A stretch of 24,515 nt of DNA. Source: CALJIC01 sp039805565. Its GTDB lineage: Bacteria; Chloroflexota; Chloroflexia; Chloroflexales; Roseiflexaceae. The notes below the pieces were generated by a model, which saw nothing but the letters and a program-made list of their open reading frames with translations, was not told the origin of the DNA and searched no databases. Positions 1 to 10,400 of the stretch are shown piece by piece. The stretch covers positions 1-24,515 of the forward strand of contig JBDLTZ010000305.1 of NCBI GenBank assembly GCA_039805565.1, read 5' to 3'. Both the position numbers and the translations under genes were made by a program. Numbering within the stretch: the stretch's first letter is position 1; each line of letters begins with the position of its first letter.

Positions 1-2
1 GT

Positions 3-65
3 TTCGAGATCGCCTGCGGGCTCCACAACCTCCGCTGCAACTATCGTCTCACCCACCTTGCCTAA
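3..65 (+). pseudogene. C-terminal tail of an IS transposase (partial, runs off the left edge)
   Basis: An open frame enters from the left edge and stops at TAA 63-65. Its last 20 residues include ACGLHNLRCNYR. An 'LHN-L-R' pattern at the extreme C-terminus is typical of IS5-like/DDE_Tnp_4 transposases, where it follows the last catalytic acid. Only this tail is visible, so the family call is tentative and I cannot say whether the element is intact outside the window. I see no clear terminal inverted repeat between 66 and 148. Confidence 0.4.
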
Positions 66-148
66 CCCCAATGAAACCGTAGGGACCATCCGTTCACAAC
101 CCTTATTTCCGTTCAAGCCTATTAGATCCTGGACAACGTCAAGCGGCC

Positions 149-1372
149 ATGTACCTTTCAAAGTTTGCTGCGGCTTGCGCAACTGGCCTCTTTGATGCCG
201 CCCTAAATTACTTGTGGAATGAAACGATTCGAAATCTCAGGCGAAAAGTGGTACAGTTTGACTTAGAATACTTCTACGATAGTGTAGTTACTGACCCTGC
301 TCGCAGGGCACGACTGCGTGATGAGAACGACCTGGACAAGTTGGAAGATTGGGAACTTGTAAAAGGGTGCTTAACAACTGGAATTATCACTCAGATTGGG
401 TACAGGCACCTTGACTATATTCGTGATATGCGCAACCACGCGAGTGCAGCGCATCCAAATCAAAACGACCTCACAGGACTACAGATTGTCTCTTGGCTGG
501 AGACATGTATTATCGAGGTGTTGGCAAAGGAGCCTGAGGGACCGGCGATCGAGGTGCGTCGGCTCATTCGCAGCCTTCGGCAGGAAACGCTAACAGCGAA
601 TGATATTCCACCAATCGGTGCGGCAATATCACGTCTACCCGACGATCTGTCACGTTCTTTACTGCGGACGATATTCGGCATGTATTCTGACGTCGGCTTA
701 AGTGCCGACATTCGAAATAACATCAGGCTTATTGCCTCGGAAGTCTGGAATGCTTGCTCCAATGAAGCGCGATACGAGGCTGGTTTGAAACACGCCTCGC
801 TTATGGCTAACGCAGAAGTTGCGAGAGCCCGTCTTGCTCGACAGTTCTTGGAACTTGTAAGTGGACTGCCCTACCTACCACCGGACGCTCTGGCTTTGGA
901 GGTGTCGAATGCTCTGGATGCTCTCTTCACAGCCCACGGTGGGTGGAACAACTTTGCGAATGAAGCGTCACACGCACGAACTCTGAACAGCCTCATACCA
1001 CCCAGCGGTGAGGTAGCCAACAACATTGTTCACAAATTCGTCAAGGTCCTCACAATGTGCCGTATAGGGAATGGCTACGGCGTTTCTTGGGCTGGCCAAG
1101 GGGTGTACGATACACTTATCAGCCGCTGGCAGGACAAGCACATTGCCATATTTGTCCGTTTGACCTCAGATAATGAGGTTGCCTCGCGGCTGCATCTCGG
1201 TCAATGTGCGCGTAACTACCAACAACTTGCCGCGAGCCTAGATCCGCAAGCAACAAACGCACAACTAAAGGCGGTACTCGAGTTTATCAAGGATTTTCCT
1301 ACTGCAAAGGCAGGATTAATTGCACAAGATGCTCGCTTCAAGGTTCTGATTGGGGCATTAAGGGTTCGCTGA
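149..1372 (+). CDS. HEPN-like helical protein, possible RNase-type defense protein
   Basis: A 407-residue, mostly helical protein that I do not recognise as a named family. Residues 92-97 read RDMRNH, an R-x4-H motif with an acidic residue after the Arg, followed by ASAAHPN. This is the shape of the HEPN active site, which in many toxin and abortive-infection proteins is a metal-independent RNase centre. A helix rich in W, L and I follows, as in HEPN folds. The remaining ~300 residues show no motif I can name. There is no signal peptide or membrane segment. The gene is clearly AT-richer than the DNA after 1530, suggesting transfer. It lies directly upstream of a type I restriction operon, which supports a defense role. 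No strong Shine-Dalgarno sequence precedes the ATG at 149, so the start is only the longest choice. The HEPN assignment rests on one motif. Confidence 0.55.
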   Translation: MYLSKFAAACATGLFDAALNYLWNETIRNLRRKVVQFDLEYFYDSVVTDPARRARLRDENDLDKLEDWELVKGCLTTGIITQIGYRHLDYIRDMRNHASAAHPNQNDLTGLQIVSWLETCIIEVLAKEPEGPAIEVRRLIRSLRQETLTANDIPPIGAAISRLPDDLSRSLLRTIFGMYSDVGLSADIRNNIRLIASEVWNACSNEARYEAGLKHASLMANAEVARARLARQFLELVSGLPYLPPDALALEVSNALDALFTAHGGWNNFANEASHARTLNSLIPPSGEVANNIVHKFVKVLTMCRIGNGYGVSWAGQGVYDTLISRWQDKHIAIFVRLTSDNEVASRLHLGQCARNYQQLAASLDPQATNAQLKAVLEFIKDFPTAKAGLIAQDARFKVLIGALRVR

Positions 1373-1392
1373 GCATCCTTAGATTCTTGCCA

Positions 1393-1437
1393 CCAGTGCC
1401 TGTTCAGTCGACGCCTCTTCGATTAAGCAGGCACTGG
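1393..1437. repeat. 10-bp inverted repeat between the HEPN-like gene and hsdR
   Basis: CCAGTGCCTG at 1393-1402 is matched perfectly by CAGGCACTGG at 1428-1437, with a 25-nt spacer. No T-run follows, so it is a poor intrinsic terminator. The right arm abuts the spacer of a possible extended -10 promoter (1445-1453), so an operator is an alternative. Confidence 0.5.
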
Positions 1438-1444
1438 GGCAGTG

Positions 1445-1453
1445 TGATATACT
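1445..1453 (+). promoter_or_regulatory. Possible extended -10 promoter for the hsdRMS-Argonaute operon
   Basis: TGATATACT is a TGn extended -10 element joined to TATACT (5 of 6 matches to TATAAT). No good -35 hexamer sits 16-18 bp upstream, where the arm of the 1393-1437 inverted repeat lies. Transcription would begin near 1460, about 115 nt before the hsdR start. A second, weaker pair is TTGTGA 1472-1477 with TAATAC 1495-1500. Confidence 0.35.
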
Positions 1454-1574
1454 TGGCCGAGCATGAGGCTCTTGTGACTGCATTGTTAAGACAATAATAC
1501 TCGTACTCGCCTACCCACGCGCCGGTGTGCGCGTCTCCCCGTTCGAGGCGCTGACGCAGCTGGACGTGGTGTCA

Positions 1575-4436
1575 ATGATAGACATCACCATGCCGCCAAG
1601 ACGCCCTTCCCCTCAACCTCCGACGACCCAAAAGAGCGAGGCCCTTACGCGCAAAGCGCTGATCGACCCGGCGCTGAAAGCCGCCGGGTGGAATGTCGAC
1701 GACCCTGCTCAGGTCGGGCTAGAGATCCCGGTTGATGGCTCAAATGCCGCCGCTGTTCAGGCGGTTCTGGCGCGCCTTCGACACGTTAAAGATGCCGCGC
1801 AACTGTATCACACGCCGCTGCCGCCCGGCATCAGCGACTACGCGCTCTACCAGCCGAACGGTGAGATTATCGCCGTGGTTGAGGCGAAGAAGACCAGTGT
1901 GGACCCGCGGCTCGCCCAGGCGCAGGCCGAGTTCTACGTTGGCGAGATTGCCAAACACCAGAGCTTTGCCCCGTTCGCCTTCATGACTAATGGCGAGGAG
2001 ATTTACTTCCTCGACGTCGGCGCCGCGAACAAGCGCCCTGTCCCCGGCTTCTTCACGCCGGAGGATCTTGAGCGCCTGCTGTTCCTCCGTCGAAACCACC
2101 AACCCCTCGCGAGCCAGCCGATTGCCACGAGCATCGTCGATCGCCCCTACCAGCACGAGGCGATCCGGCGTGTGGCCGAGACTTTCGACCAGGGCAAGCG
2201 TAAGGCCCTGCTGGTGATGGCGACCGGCACCGGCAAGACGCGCACGGCAATGGGGCTGATTGACCTATTCATGCGGACAAACCAGGCCCGCCGTATTCTG
2301 TTTGTCGCCGACCGAGATGAATTGGTGAAGCAGGCAATCGACGATGGCTTCAAGATCCATCTGCCGAGTGAGCCCTGCACGCGCATTTTCTCCGACAAGC
2401 TCGATACCGCCCAGAGCCAGCGGCTCTACGCTGCCACCCTCCAGACGATGAGCATTGTCTTCTCGTCGTTCTCGCCGGGCTTCTTTGACCTGATCATCTT
2501 CGATGAGGTGCACCGGTCGATCTTCAACAAGTGGAACGAGGTGCTGCAGTACTTTGACGCCCGCATGATCGGCCTGACCGCGACCCCGGCGGAGTTTGTT
2601 GAGCGCAACACTTTCCTGGCCTTCGGCTGCGACGATGGCGTCCCGACGTTTCTCTACTCCTACAAGCAGGCCGTAACCGACGGCTATCTGGTCGACTACG
2701 ACCTTTACCGCGCCAAGACAAAATTCCAGCGCAAGGGTATCCGTGGCGTCGATCTCTCCGAGGAGGATCGCAACATCCTGATCGAGCAGGGCATTGACCC
2801 CGACGAGATCGACTTTACCGGCACGGATCTTGAGCGCGAGGTCAGCAACACCGACACGCTCCGCAAGCAGTGGCACGAGCTTTGGGAGCAGTGCGTCAAG
2901 GATGAATCCGGTCAACTCCCCGGCAAGACCATCGTCTTCGCGATGACTCAGGAGCATGCCCTGCGTCTGGAGGCGGCGTTCGAGCAGACTTTTCCGCAGT
3001 ACCCTGGCATGGTGCGGGTGATCACCTCGAAGTCGAACTTCAAAGGCAGGCTGATCGACGACTTCAAAAAAGAGGACATGCCGCGGATCGCCATCACGGT
3101 TGATCTGCTGGAGACCGGCGTGGATATCCCAGAGGTGGTCAACCTCGCCTTTATGAAGCCGGTGCAGTCGCGCATCAAGCTGATGCAGATGCTCGGGCGC
3201 GGCACGCGCAGCAACGCGGCCTGCAAGCACCCCGCCTGGCTACCCAACGGCCGCAAGACCGGCTTCTTGGTGCTTGATTTCTGGGAGAACGACTTCGACA
3301 AGCCCGCGACCGAGGAACTGAACCAGAGTCTGCCGGTACTTGTCGCCCTGTTCAATACACGCCTGAAACTGCTGGAACTCGACCTCGCCCAGCCAGGCAA
3401 CGCGCAGCGCACAATCGCGGATCTACGAGCGATGATCGCCCACATACCCATCGACTCGTTCTCGGTGAAGAAGGCCTACCTGGAGGCGCGCGAAGCCTGG
3501 ACGGACAGTTTCTGGAGCTACCTGACCGCTGCGAAGGTCGATCTGTTGCGCCTCAAGGTCGGGCCGCTGTTGCGCTATGCCCCCGGCATCGATGTGGCCG
3601 CGCTGACCTTCACGCACAAGGTCGAGCGCCTCAAGCTCCAGATCGCGACGACGAAGGAGACGGCCGGGACAGCGGCGTCGATTGCCGAGGATGTGAGCCG
3701 TCTGCCGGACTTTGTGTTCGACGACCCGGCCTGTGTTACTGCGCGCGATCTCTGCCTGTCGCCAAAGCTCGCCAGCGCCTCCCCTCTCGAGCTGAACCAG
3801 GTCATCGACACGCTCGCGCCGCAGATACGCCACCGCCGTGAGCGGCCCGACACTTTCATCACCATCGATCTGCCCGACCTGATGGAGATGCGCGGCTACG
3901 TACTGCTCAAGGGCGGCACCGAGCAGGTTTATATTGCCGAGTACCGCAAGCGGGTCGAGCAGCGCATCGTCGAACTGATCGACACCCACCCGACGATCGA
4001 CGCGCTCGGCAAAGAAGCTTCACTGAGCGACGAGCAACTGATCGCACTTGAGCGAACGCTGCGCCGGGAGCTTGGTGCCGGAGATGTGGAACTAAGTGAG
4101 GAGAATATTCGCAAGGCGTACGGCTATAAGGTCGGCAGCCTGCTGGAGTTCCTGCGCCAGGTGCTTGATTTGCCACACGTGCCCGACTACGCCGAGATTG
4201 TACGACGTCGCTTCGAGGACTACATTACCGCCCAGCAGTTCAGCAGCAATCAGATCGCCTTCTTGCGAGCGCTACAGAATGCCTTCCTCCAAAAACGCCG
4301 GCTGCGCATGCGCGACCTCTATGCGCCCCCGTTGACCGCCTTCGGCGCCGACGCCGCCGAGCGTTGGTTCGACGAGGGCCAACGCTCGGCGATTCTCTCG
4401 TTTGTTGACACCCTAACAGTAGTCCCTGGAGAATAG
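1575..4436 (+). CDS. hsdR: Type I restriction enzyme, restriction/translocase subunit HsdR
   Basis: This is the motor and nuclease subunit of a type I restriction complex. It translocates unmethylated DNA using ATP and then cuts it. From the ATG at 1575 it has 953 residues, normal for the family. The N-terminal nuclease has D88 and E103-A-K105 (IAVVEAKK), the PD-(D/E)xK centre. The SF2 motor shows Walker A TGTGKT at 217-222, DEVH at 310-313, a GLTATP motif and QMLGRGTRS (motif VI). The C-terminal 300 residues resemble the EcoEI-type R C-terminal region. The frame is open back to a GTG at 1527, but those residues do not look like HsdR and no ribosome site supports it. ATG 1590 is another reasonable start. 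The gene ends 1 bp before hsdM, so the two are co-translated. Confidence 0.95.
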   Translation: MIDITMPPRRPSPQPPTTQKSEALTRKALIDPALKAAGWNVDDPAQVGLEIPVDGSNAAAVQAVLARLRHVKDAAQLYHTPLPPGISDYALYQPNGEIIAVVEAKKTSVDPRLAQAQAEFYVGEIAKHQSFAPFAFMTNGEEIYFLDVGAANKRPVPGFFTPEDLERLLFLRRNHQPLASQPIATSIVDRPYQHEAIRRVAETFDQGKRKALLVMATGTGKTRTAMGLIDLFMRTNQARRILFVADRDELVKQAIDDGFKIHLPSEPCTRIFSDKLDTAQSQRLYAATLQTMSIVFSSFSPGFFDLIIFDEVHRSIFNKWNEVLQYFDARMIGLTATPAEFVERNTFLAFGCDDGVPTFLYSYKQAVTDGYLVDYDLYRAKTKFQRKGIRGVDLSEEDRNILIEQGIDPDEIDFTGTDLEREVSNTDTLRKQWHELWEQCVKDESGQLPGKTIVFAMTQEHALRLEAAFEQTFPQYPGMVRVITSKSNFKGRLIDDFKKEDMPRIAITVDLLETGVDIPEVVNLAFMKPVQSRIKLMQMLGRGTRSNAACKHPAWLPNGRKTGFLVLDFWENDFDKPATEELNQSLPVLVALFNTRLKLLELDLAQPGNAQRTIADLRAMIAHIPIDSFSVKKAYLEAREAWTDSFWSYLTAAKVDLLRLKVGPLLRYAPGIDVAALTFTHKVERLKLQIATTKETAGTAASIAEDVSRLPDFVFDDPACVTARDLCLSPKLASASPLELNQVIDTLAPQIRHRRERPDTFITIDLPDLMEMRGYVLLKGGTEQVYIAEYRKRVEQRIVELIDTHPTIDALGKEASLSDEQLIALERTLRRELGAGDVELSEENIRKAYGYKVGSLLEFLRQVLDLPHVPDYAEIVRRRFEDYITAQQFSSNQIAFLRALQNAFLQKRRLRMRDLYAPPLTAFGADAAERWFDEGQRSAILSFVDTLTVVPGE

Positions 4437-4437
4437 C

Positions 4438-6144
4438 GTGCTTACTGATACTCAGCTTCGCTCGAAAGTCGATCTGCTTTGGGAGAAGCTCTGGACCGGC
4501 GGCCTCTCGAACCCGCTCGACGCGATCGAGCAACTCTCGTACCTGCTGTTTCTCAAGCGCCTCGAAGACGAGGAGAACGCCCGCCAGCGGCTCGCTACAA
4601 TGGAGGGTGCGTCCTTCACCTCGCCAATTCCGGCCGAGATGCGCTGGAGCTACTGGACGCAGCTCAAGGCTGAGGATGCGCTGAAGCACCTCAAGGAGAA
4701 GGTCTTCCCCTGGTTCAAGGAGCTGGGTGAGGCCGAGAGCTCGTTCGCCCGGTACATGGCGACAGCAGAGTTCAAGATCAACAAGCCGAGCCTGCTGATC
4801 GAGGCCTGCAAGCTGCTCGATCAGATGCAGATCAGCCAGCAGAACCAGGACGTGCAGGGCGATCTGTACGAGTATCTGCTGAGCCGGCTCAACACGGCAG
4901 GCCGCAACGGGCAGTTCCGCACGCCGCGCCATATCATCCGCATGATCGTGCGGATGGTGAAGCCGAAGAAGAGCGACCGCATTGGCGATCTGGCGGCCGG
5001 CACAGGCGGCTTCCTGGTAAACGCCTACCAGTACATTCTGGAGCAGCACACCTCGCCCAAAATTTTGGAGTACGACGCCGAGGGCTGGCCGCACCGCCTG
5101 GTCGGCGATAAGCTCACAGATGCCGACAACGACTTCCTCCAGAGTAAAGCCCTGCGCGGCTTCGACAATGACTCCGGCATGACCATGCTGCGGATCGGGT
5201 CAATGAATCTGATGCTGCATGGCATCCGCTCACCACGCTTCTTCTACACCGACACGCTCTCCAAGGCCTACGAGGAGAAGAACGACTACGACCTCATCTT
5301 GATGAACCCGCCCTTCAAGGGTGCGATTGACGCAGGCGACGTGAGCCCGACGCTGCCGGCGGGCCTGAAGAAGACCGAGCTGCTGTTCCTGCACCTGATC
5401 CTGCGAGCCCTGGATAGCGGCGGGCGCTGCGCCGTGATTGTGCCAGACGGTGTGCTGTTCGGCTCCAGCAAGGCCCATGTGGAGCTGCGCAAGAAGCTGG
5501 TGACACAGCACCGCCTGGACGGCGTGATCTCGATGCCGGGCGGAGTGTTCCGGCCCTATACCGGCGTCTCGACGGCGGTGCTGCTGTTCACCAAGGGCGC
5601 GACCACCTCGAAGATCTGGTACTACGACATGGAGCACGACGGCTTCACGCTGGACGACAAACGGCTGCCGAGCGCCGAGAACGACATTCCCGACCTGCTG
5701 CGCTGTTGGGAGCAGCGCGGCAGCGCGGCGTTCCAGGTCGAGCGCCAGGAGCGGCTGAGCATGTTGCGGGTCGAGCTTGCGCCACTGAAGGCGCGACGGC
5801 TGACGCTGGAGGCCGAGGTCAACCGCCTCCAGTTCGAGGCGGCCATCGCGCCCGAGGAGGACACCGCTGCGGCGAGTGCGCTGGATGTGGCGAAGCGCGC
5901 GTTGACGACACTCCAGACCCAGATTGCCCCGCTCCAAAGCGAGATCAATCGACTGACGCGGCAGTTCTGGGTGACGAAGGAGCAGGTGGCCGCTAATAAG
6001 TACGATCTCTCAGCCAGCCGCTACCGCCTCATCGAGCGCGACGAGCCCTACCACGAGGCGCCGGGCGTCACGCTGGAGCGGCTGCGGAGGTTGGAAGGGG
6101 TGATGGCAAAGGCGATGCTTGAGCTCGAGGAGTTAGTTTCGTGA
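4438..6144 (+). CDS. hsdM: Type I restriction-modification DNA methyltransferase subunit HsdM
   Basis: This N6-adenine methyltransferase uses S-adenosylmethionine. With HsdS it forms the modification enzyme that marks host DNA. It has 568 residues from a GTG at 4438, one base after the hsdR stop, with a GGAG ribosome site just upstream. Residues 1-130 form the helical HsdM N-terminal domain (KVDLLWEKLWTGG). Motif I is DLAAGTGGF at 184-192 and binds AdoMet. The catalytic motif is NPPF at 290-293, the class that methylates adenine N6. Residues ~425-510 are charged and heptad-like and probably form the coiled coil that packs against HsdS. The last codons overlap the hsdS start (GTGA at 6141-6144). 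All catalytic motifs are intact, so the enzyme should be active. Confidence 0.96.
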   Translation: MLTDTQLRSKVDLLWEKLWTGGLSNPLDAIEQLSYLLFLKRLEDEENARQRLATMEGASFTSPIPAEMRWSYWTQLKAEDALKHLKEKVFPWFKELGEAESSFARYMATAEFKINKPSLLIEACKLLDQMQISQQNQDVQGDLYEYLLSRLNTAGRNGQFRTPRHIIRMIVRMVKPKKSDRIGDLAAGTGGFLVNAYQYILEQHTSPKILEYDAEGWPHRLVGDKLTDADNDFLQSKALRGFDNDSGMTMLRIGSMNLMLHGIRSPRFFYTDTLSKAYEEKNDYDLILMNPPFKGAIDAGDVSPTLPAGLKKTELLFLHLILRALDSGGRCAVIVPDGVLFGSSKAHVELRKKLVTQHRLDGVISMPGGVFRPYTGVSTAVLLFTKGATTSKIWYYDMEHDGFTLDDKRLPSAENDIPDLLRCWEQRGSAAFQVERQERLSMLRVELAPLKARRLTLEAEVNRLQFEAAIAPEEDTAAASALDVAKRALTTLQTQIAPLQSEINRLTRQFWVTKEQVAANKYDLSASRYRLIERDEPYHEAPGVTLERLRRLEGVMAKAMLELEELVS

Positions 6145-7430
6145 AAGAGCTTGCGCTTGGTGAGATTTGCGAGATCAACCCCCGACTTCCTCGCGCTCAG
6201 AGCAAGAACGTCGAGTGCTCCTTTGTTCCCATGGAGTACGTTGACGAAGTGACCGGAACGGTCAGCAGGACTGATATTCGGCTCGTCAACGAGGTTCAAA
6301 AGGGCTATACCTACTTCGCAGAGAACGATGTTCTCTTCGCGAAGATCACGCCGTGCATGGAGAACGGCAAGTGTGCGATCGCCCGCAATCTAGTCAACGG
6401 CCTTGGATTTGGCTCTACCGAGTTCCATGTCTTGCGCGCCGGGCCGGAGACCATCCCTGAGTGGGTCTACTATTACCTTCGGCAAGTGAGTACACGATCA
6501 CGAGCCGAGGAGCGCATGACCGGCTCGGCCGGCCAGAAGCGTGTGCCCAGCTCAGTGCTCGAAGAAGAGCTGTTTATCTCACTCCCGCCTCTCCCCGAGC
6601 AGCGTCGCATCGCCGCCCTGCTCGCCAAGGCCGACCGGCTGCGCCGCCTGCGCCGCTATGCGCTGGAGGTCAGCGAGCGCTACTTGCAGGGCGTGTTCGT
6701 GGAGATGTTCGGCGACCCAGTCACGAATCCGAAGGGGTGGGATTTTGAGGAACTTGGCGAGTTGATTGAGAGGTTTGAGGCTGGAGTGAATTTTCCACCT
6801 ATTTCGGAAAAAGAATTATGTTCTCCCTGGCGCGTACTAAAAGTTAGTGCAACAACATGGGGCGAATTTGATCCATATGAAAGCAAGCCAATCAAGCCTA
6901 GCACAATATTTGCCGACACACTTATTGTCAGGAGAGGCGATCTGATAATGAGTCGCGCCAATACGACAGATCTAGTAGGTGCAGTTGCATTGGTTGAGCA
7001 GGAGCCGCCAAGAGTTCTCCTTCCTGATAAATTGTGGCGCCTCCGCCTCTCTACTCACAGCAAAGTGTTGTCACATTACCTTCTCTGGTTATTGCGACAG
7101 CCTTCGATGAGGAATGCGATCGGGGCATTGTCTACTGGAACGAGTAGTTCGATGAAGAACATTTCTATGGACAAAGCAGCCACTCTAAATATACCAGTTG
7201 CACCTATGAACTATCAGCAGCAATTCGCTAAAACGGCATGCATACTCGGTAAAGTTTGCACCCAGCAACGCGAGGCGCTGCGGCAGGCGGAGCAGCTGTT
7301 CGACGCTCTGCTGCACAAGGCGTTCTGCGGCGAGCTTAGCGGGAACGACGGCGAAGCGGTGGAGGCGCTGGCGTCGGCGTCGACCGGCGGTGCGGGCGAG
7401 GCGCGGCAGATGCGGCTGGCGATGGAGTAG
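6141..7430 (+). CDS. hsdS: Type I restriction-modification specificity subunit HsdS
   Basis: HsdS recognises the bipartite DNA target and holds HsdM and HsdR on it. It is 429 residues long with the usual two half-repeats. Target recognition domain 1 covers ~1-150 and is followed by the conserved helix LPPLPEQRRIAALLAKADRL. Domain 2 covers ~195-365 and is followed by the second conserved helix (QQREALRQAEQLFDALLHKAF). The GTG start at 6141 overlaps the hsdM stop by 4 bp. The DNA for domain 2 (about 6740-7255) is strikingly AT-richer than the helices on either side and uses codons such as ATA, AAA and TTA that are rare in the neighbours. This suggests that the recognition domain was replaced by recombination, a known way for type I systems to change specificity. 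Confidence 0.94.
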   Translation: MKELALGEICEINPRLPRAQSKNVECSFVPMEYVDEVTGTVSRTDIRLVNEVQKGYTYFAENDVLFAKITPCMENGKCAIARNLVNGLGFGSTEFHVLRAGPETIPEWVYYYLRQVSTRSRAEERMTGSAGQKRVPSSVLEEELFISLPPLPEQRRIAALLAKADRLRRLRRYALEVSERYLQGVFVEMFGDPVTNPKGWDFEELGELIERFEAGVNFPPISEKELCSPWRVLKVSATTWGEFDPYESKPIKPSTIFADTLIVRRGDLIMSRANTTDLVGAVALVEQEPPRVLLPDKLWRLRLSTHSKVLSHYLLWLLRQPSMRNAIGALSTGTSSSMKNISMDKAATLNIPVAPMNYQQQFAKTACILGKVCTQQREALRQAEQLFDALLHKAFCGELSGNDGEAVEALASASTGGAGEARQMRLAME

Positions 7431-7463
7431 CTGTCGCTCCCAAACAATCAGTACAGGTGCGCG

Positions 7464-10400
7464 ATGCCAACACCCCACGAAGTCTTCGATAATCCACTCG
7501 CACACTGGGCATTTCTGACGGCTGCGGCGGACACCACCTTCGAGGGGCAGTACTTTGATCGTAAGGAGGCTGGTCGCCTCGCTACTGGCATGCCTACGCT
7601 CAGCTCGAAGGAGATGGGCAGTGTGATGGATCTGGTGCGCGAAACGGTTTCGGCCTTCGCTAACGTCAACAAAACCGGCAGCCTGTTAGTCATTGGAATC
7701 TCGAAGGCGGGCGAAGTTCGAGGAATCGACCATCTCAGCGACAACCAGCGCAGCCAACTCACAAACATTGGCGCGCACCTGCGCTCACAGGCGGCACAAC
7801 CGAAGTTCGTAGAATGCCACGACGCGGATGGGACGCCGCGAACCATTTGTCTGTTCCTCGTCCCATACACCGAACAGGCAATCTGCGAGACGCTCGAAAA
7901 CTCGCCGCGAGCTTGGGAGCGCGTGGGCTCACAGAACCTGATTATGACTCAGCAGCGACGTGATCAGCTACAGCGTGACAAGCGCGTGGTTGACTTCGAG
8001 CAAACCTATTGTGGCCCCTTTGAGCCGGACGATGTTGACGTCGGGGTGCTCACCGAGTTTCGGCAGCTGCGGCTAGCGAACGAGGGTGGGGAGCTGCCCG
8101 ACGAGCGGCTGCTGCGTCAGGCTGGCGCGATTATGCGGGACGGGCAAGCTGGCGGCATGCTCTTCACAAAAGCTGGTGTCCTGTTCTTCGTGGCAAACCC
8201 TCAACGTCTGCTTCCCAAAGCCTACATCAGGCTACTACGCTTCGACTCGCGCGTTACGGAGCCTCGCCCACTCCCTACGCTGGACAAAACATTCGACGGA
8301 CCGATTACGAAGCAGATCAAAGACATGCGGGTCTTCATCCGCGAGTCCGGCTTCTTCAAGACCTATCAGAAACGAAACCCTGGTGGGGGCTTCACCGAGG
8401 AACCGGAGTATCCGGTCATTGCGGTAGATGAGGCGATCGTCAACGCAGTTGCACACCGCGACTATGCCGTCGAGCTGCCAATCGAGTGTGAGTACTACCG
8501 CGACGCCTTCATCGTGAAGAACCCAGGCAGGATCTTGCAGCGTGACCACGATGTGCCGGAGCACTTCTCACTTGACGCCGTTGAGCTGGACTCGAGGCCT
8601 CGCAACGCTCGAATTACCGAGTGGCTGCGGGAGATGCGAGGGCCACAAGGCGCACCGTTTATTCAGGCTCTCGCCGAGGGTACGCGGCGCATGCGTCAGG
8701 AAATGGAGAAGCTCGGGCTGCCAGCTCCTGAGTATCACGTCAGCCCCGGCCAAACCAAAGTCACGCTCTACAGCAAAGCCCCAGAGCGCGAGGCGGCGCT
8801 ACAGGCTGAGCTTTATGGCGAAGCGGCCGGCGCGACAAATCTCTTCCCCCTCGCCTTCTTGGGGGAAGACGGAGTCGCATTAGATTTTCAAGACGTTCGC
8901 CTTCGCCGGAAGGATGTGCTTGCTGCACTACGAGTAAAGCTTCAGGCCGACGACTGGTTTATCGACTCGCAGCGCTACGGGAAAATTGTAGCTCATCGGC
9001 GAGCCTCAGATATTCCTCTGCCTCCGACCGTGGCGCCTCTCTTGCGATTCTACCCGGCCTACTCGATGGAACTGCGCTCCCATTTCGGCCAGTACTACCT
9101 TTGCATTGACTACGTGCTTGAAGTAAAGAACATTCGCACTATCCAGAAACTCCTGCACGATCTTTCAGTAGCAGAGCTGATTAATCGCAGGGCGAATGCT
9201 CAAATTGATCAGGAGTGGCTGCCGGCGAAGATTGTGGCGATCGAGGGCGAGTGGACCACAGTATATCTGTATAACCAAGATGCAGAAAAAGTTGTGGCAA
9301 GCTCGAAGGTAATCCCTGAACTACCGCTTCCTGTGCTAAAGCAGCTATTACATAAGCACCGGGCATTCTTTGATTTGCACCGCGAAGTGAAGCGTCATAG
9401 TTTGCGTGGAGAGCGCAACGCGTCGCGCACACGCTTTGATTACACGCGGCATATCGCCAATGAGTTGAGTAGCATGATCTTCCCTTTGGCGATGCCCGGA
9501 ATGATCGTAACAATGCGGAGCGAGCCGGCGCCGTTGTATCGTGGCACTACCCCGCCTAGTTCAGGCTTCCTGCTTCGTGGGCTGCGCGAGCCCTACGTAG
9601 CATTTAGTAGGCGGGCTGAAGAGACGAACATCCGCGACGGTATCACGCGCTTCGGCAGCTGGGAATCAGGGCCACGCGCGATCGAACTCATTCCTGTCTG
9701 TTTAATCGATCAGCGCCAGAATATGGCGGCCCTGATCGAGCAACTGAAGACCGGTAAGTATAAGTACCGCGGCTCGGAGCGTACCTTTGGTGTACGGCTA
9801 ACATACAACTCGATTGTCACAGCAGAAGAGCCCGCGGCGGTTGTTCGTGAGTGTCAGCGACTGCTTCGTGAACATCCCGAGTGGACTCAGCATCCAGAAC
9901 TCAATCGGCTGTTTCTTGTGCATACTCCCGAAGCGGGGTATGAGTCAGACGATGAAGGCTCGCCGTATTATCGGGCGAAGCGCCTTCTGCTAGAGGCAGG
10001 ACTCCCGTGCCAGATGGTTGACACGCCTTCACTCGAGAGCCCGGATATGAAGGATTTGAATCTGGCGCTGAACATTATCACAAAGTGTGGGAGCACGCCC
10101 TGGGTTCTGCCAGATGCTATTCCCGATGCCGACTTCTTCATCGGACTGTCGTATACCCAAAGCAGGCGCTCTTCAGGACAACGACTCATGGGTTACGCCA
10201 ATGTCTTTAATCAGTACGGACGCTGGCTCTTCTACTCGGCGAATACCCAAACTTTTGCTTACGAAGAGCGGCACCAATACTATCAGTCGCTCGTCGAGCA
10301 AACGCTTGGCGGCCTATCGCTTTCAGAGTCACCGAACATTTACTTCCACTACTCCGCGGAATTTTCTCGCGAGGACCGCGAGGCGATCCTCACCGCGGCA

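Noticed and set aside
2265..3230. A 321-codon - strand frame opposite hsdR
   Set aside because: The hsdR motor motifs are encoded on the + strand across this interval. The antisense product has no recognisable domain.
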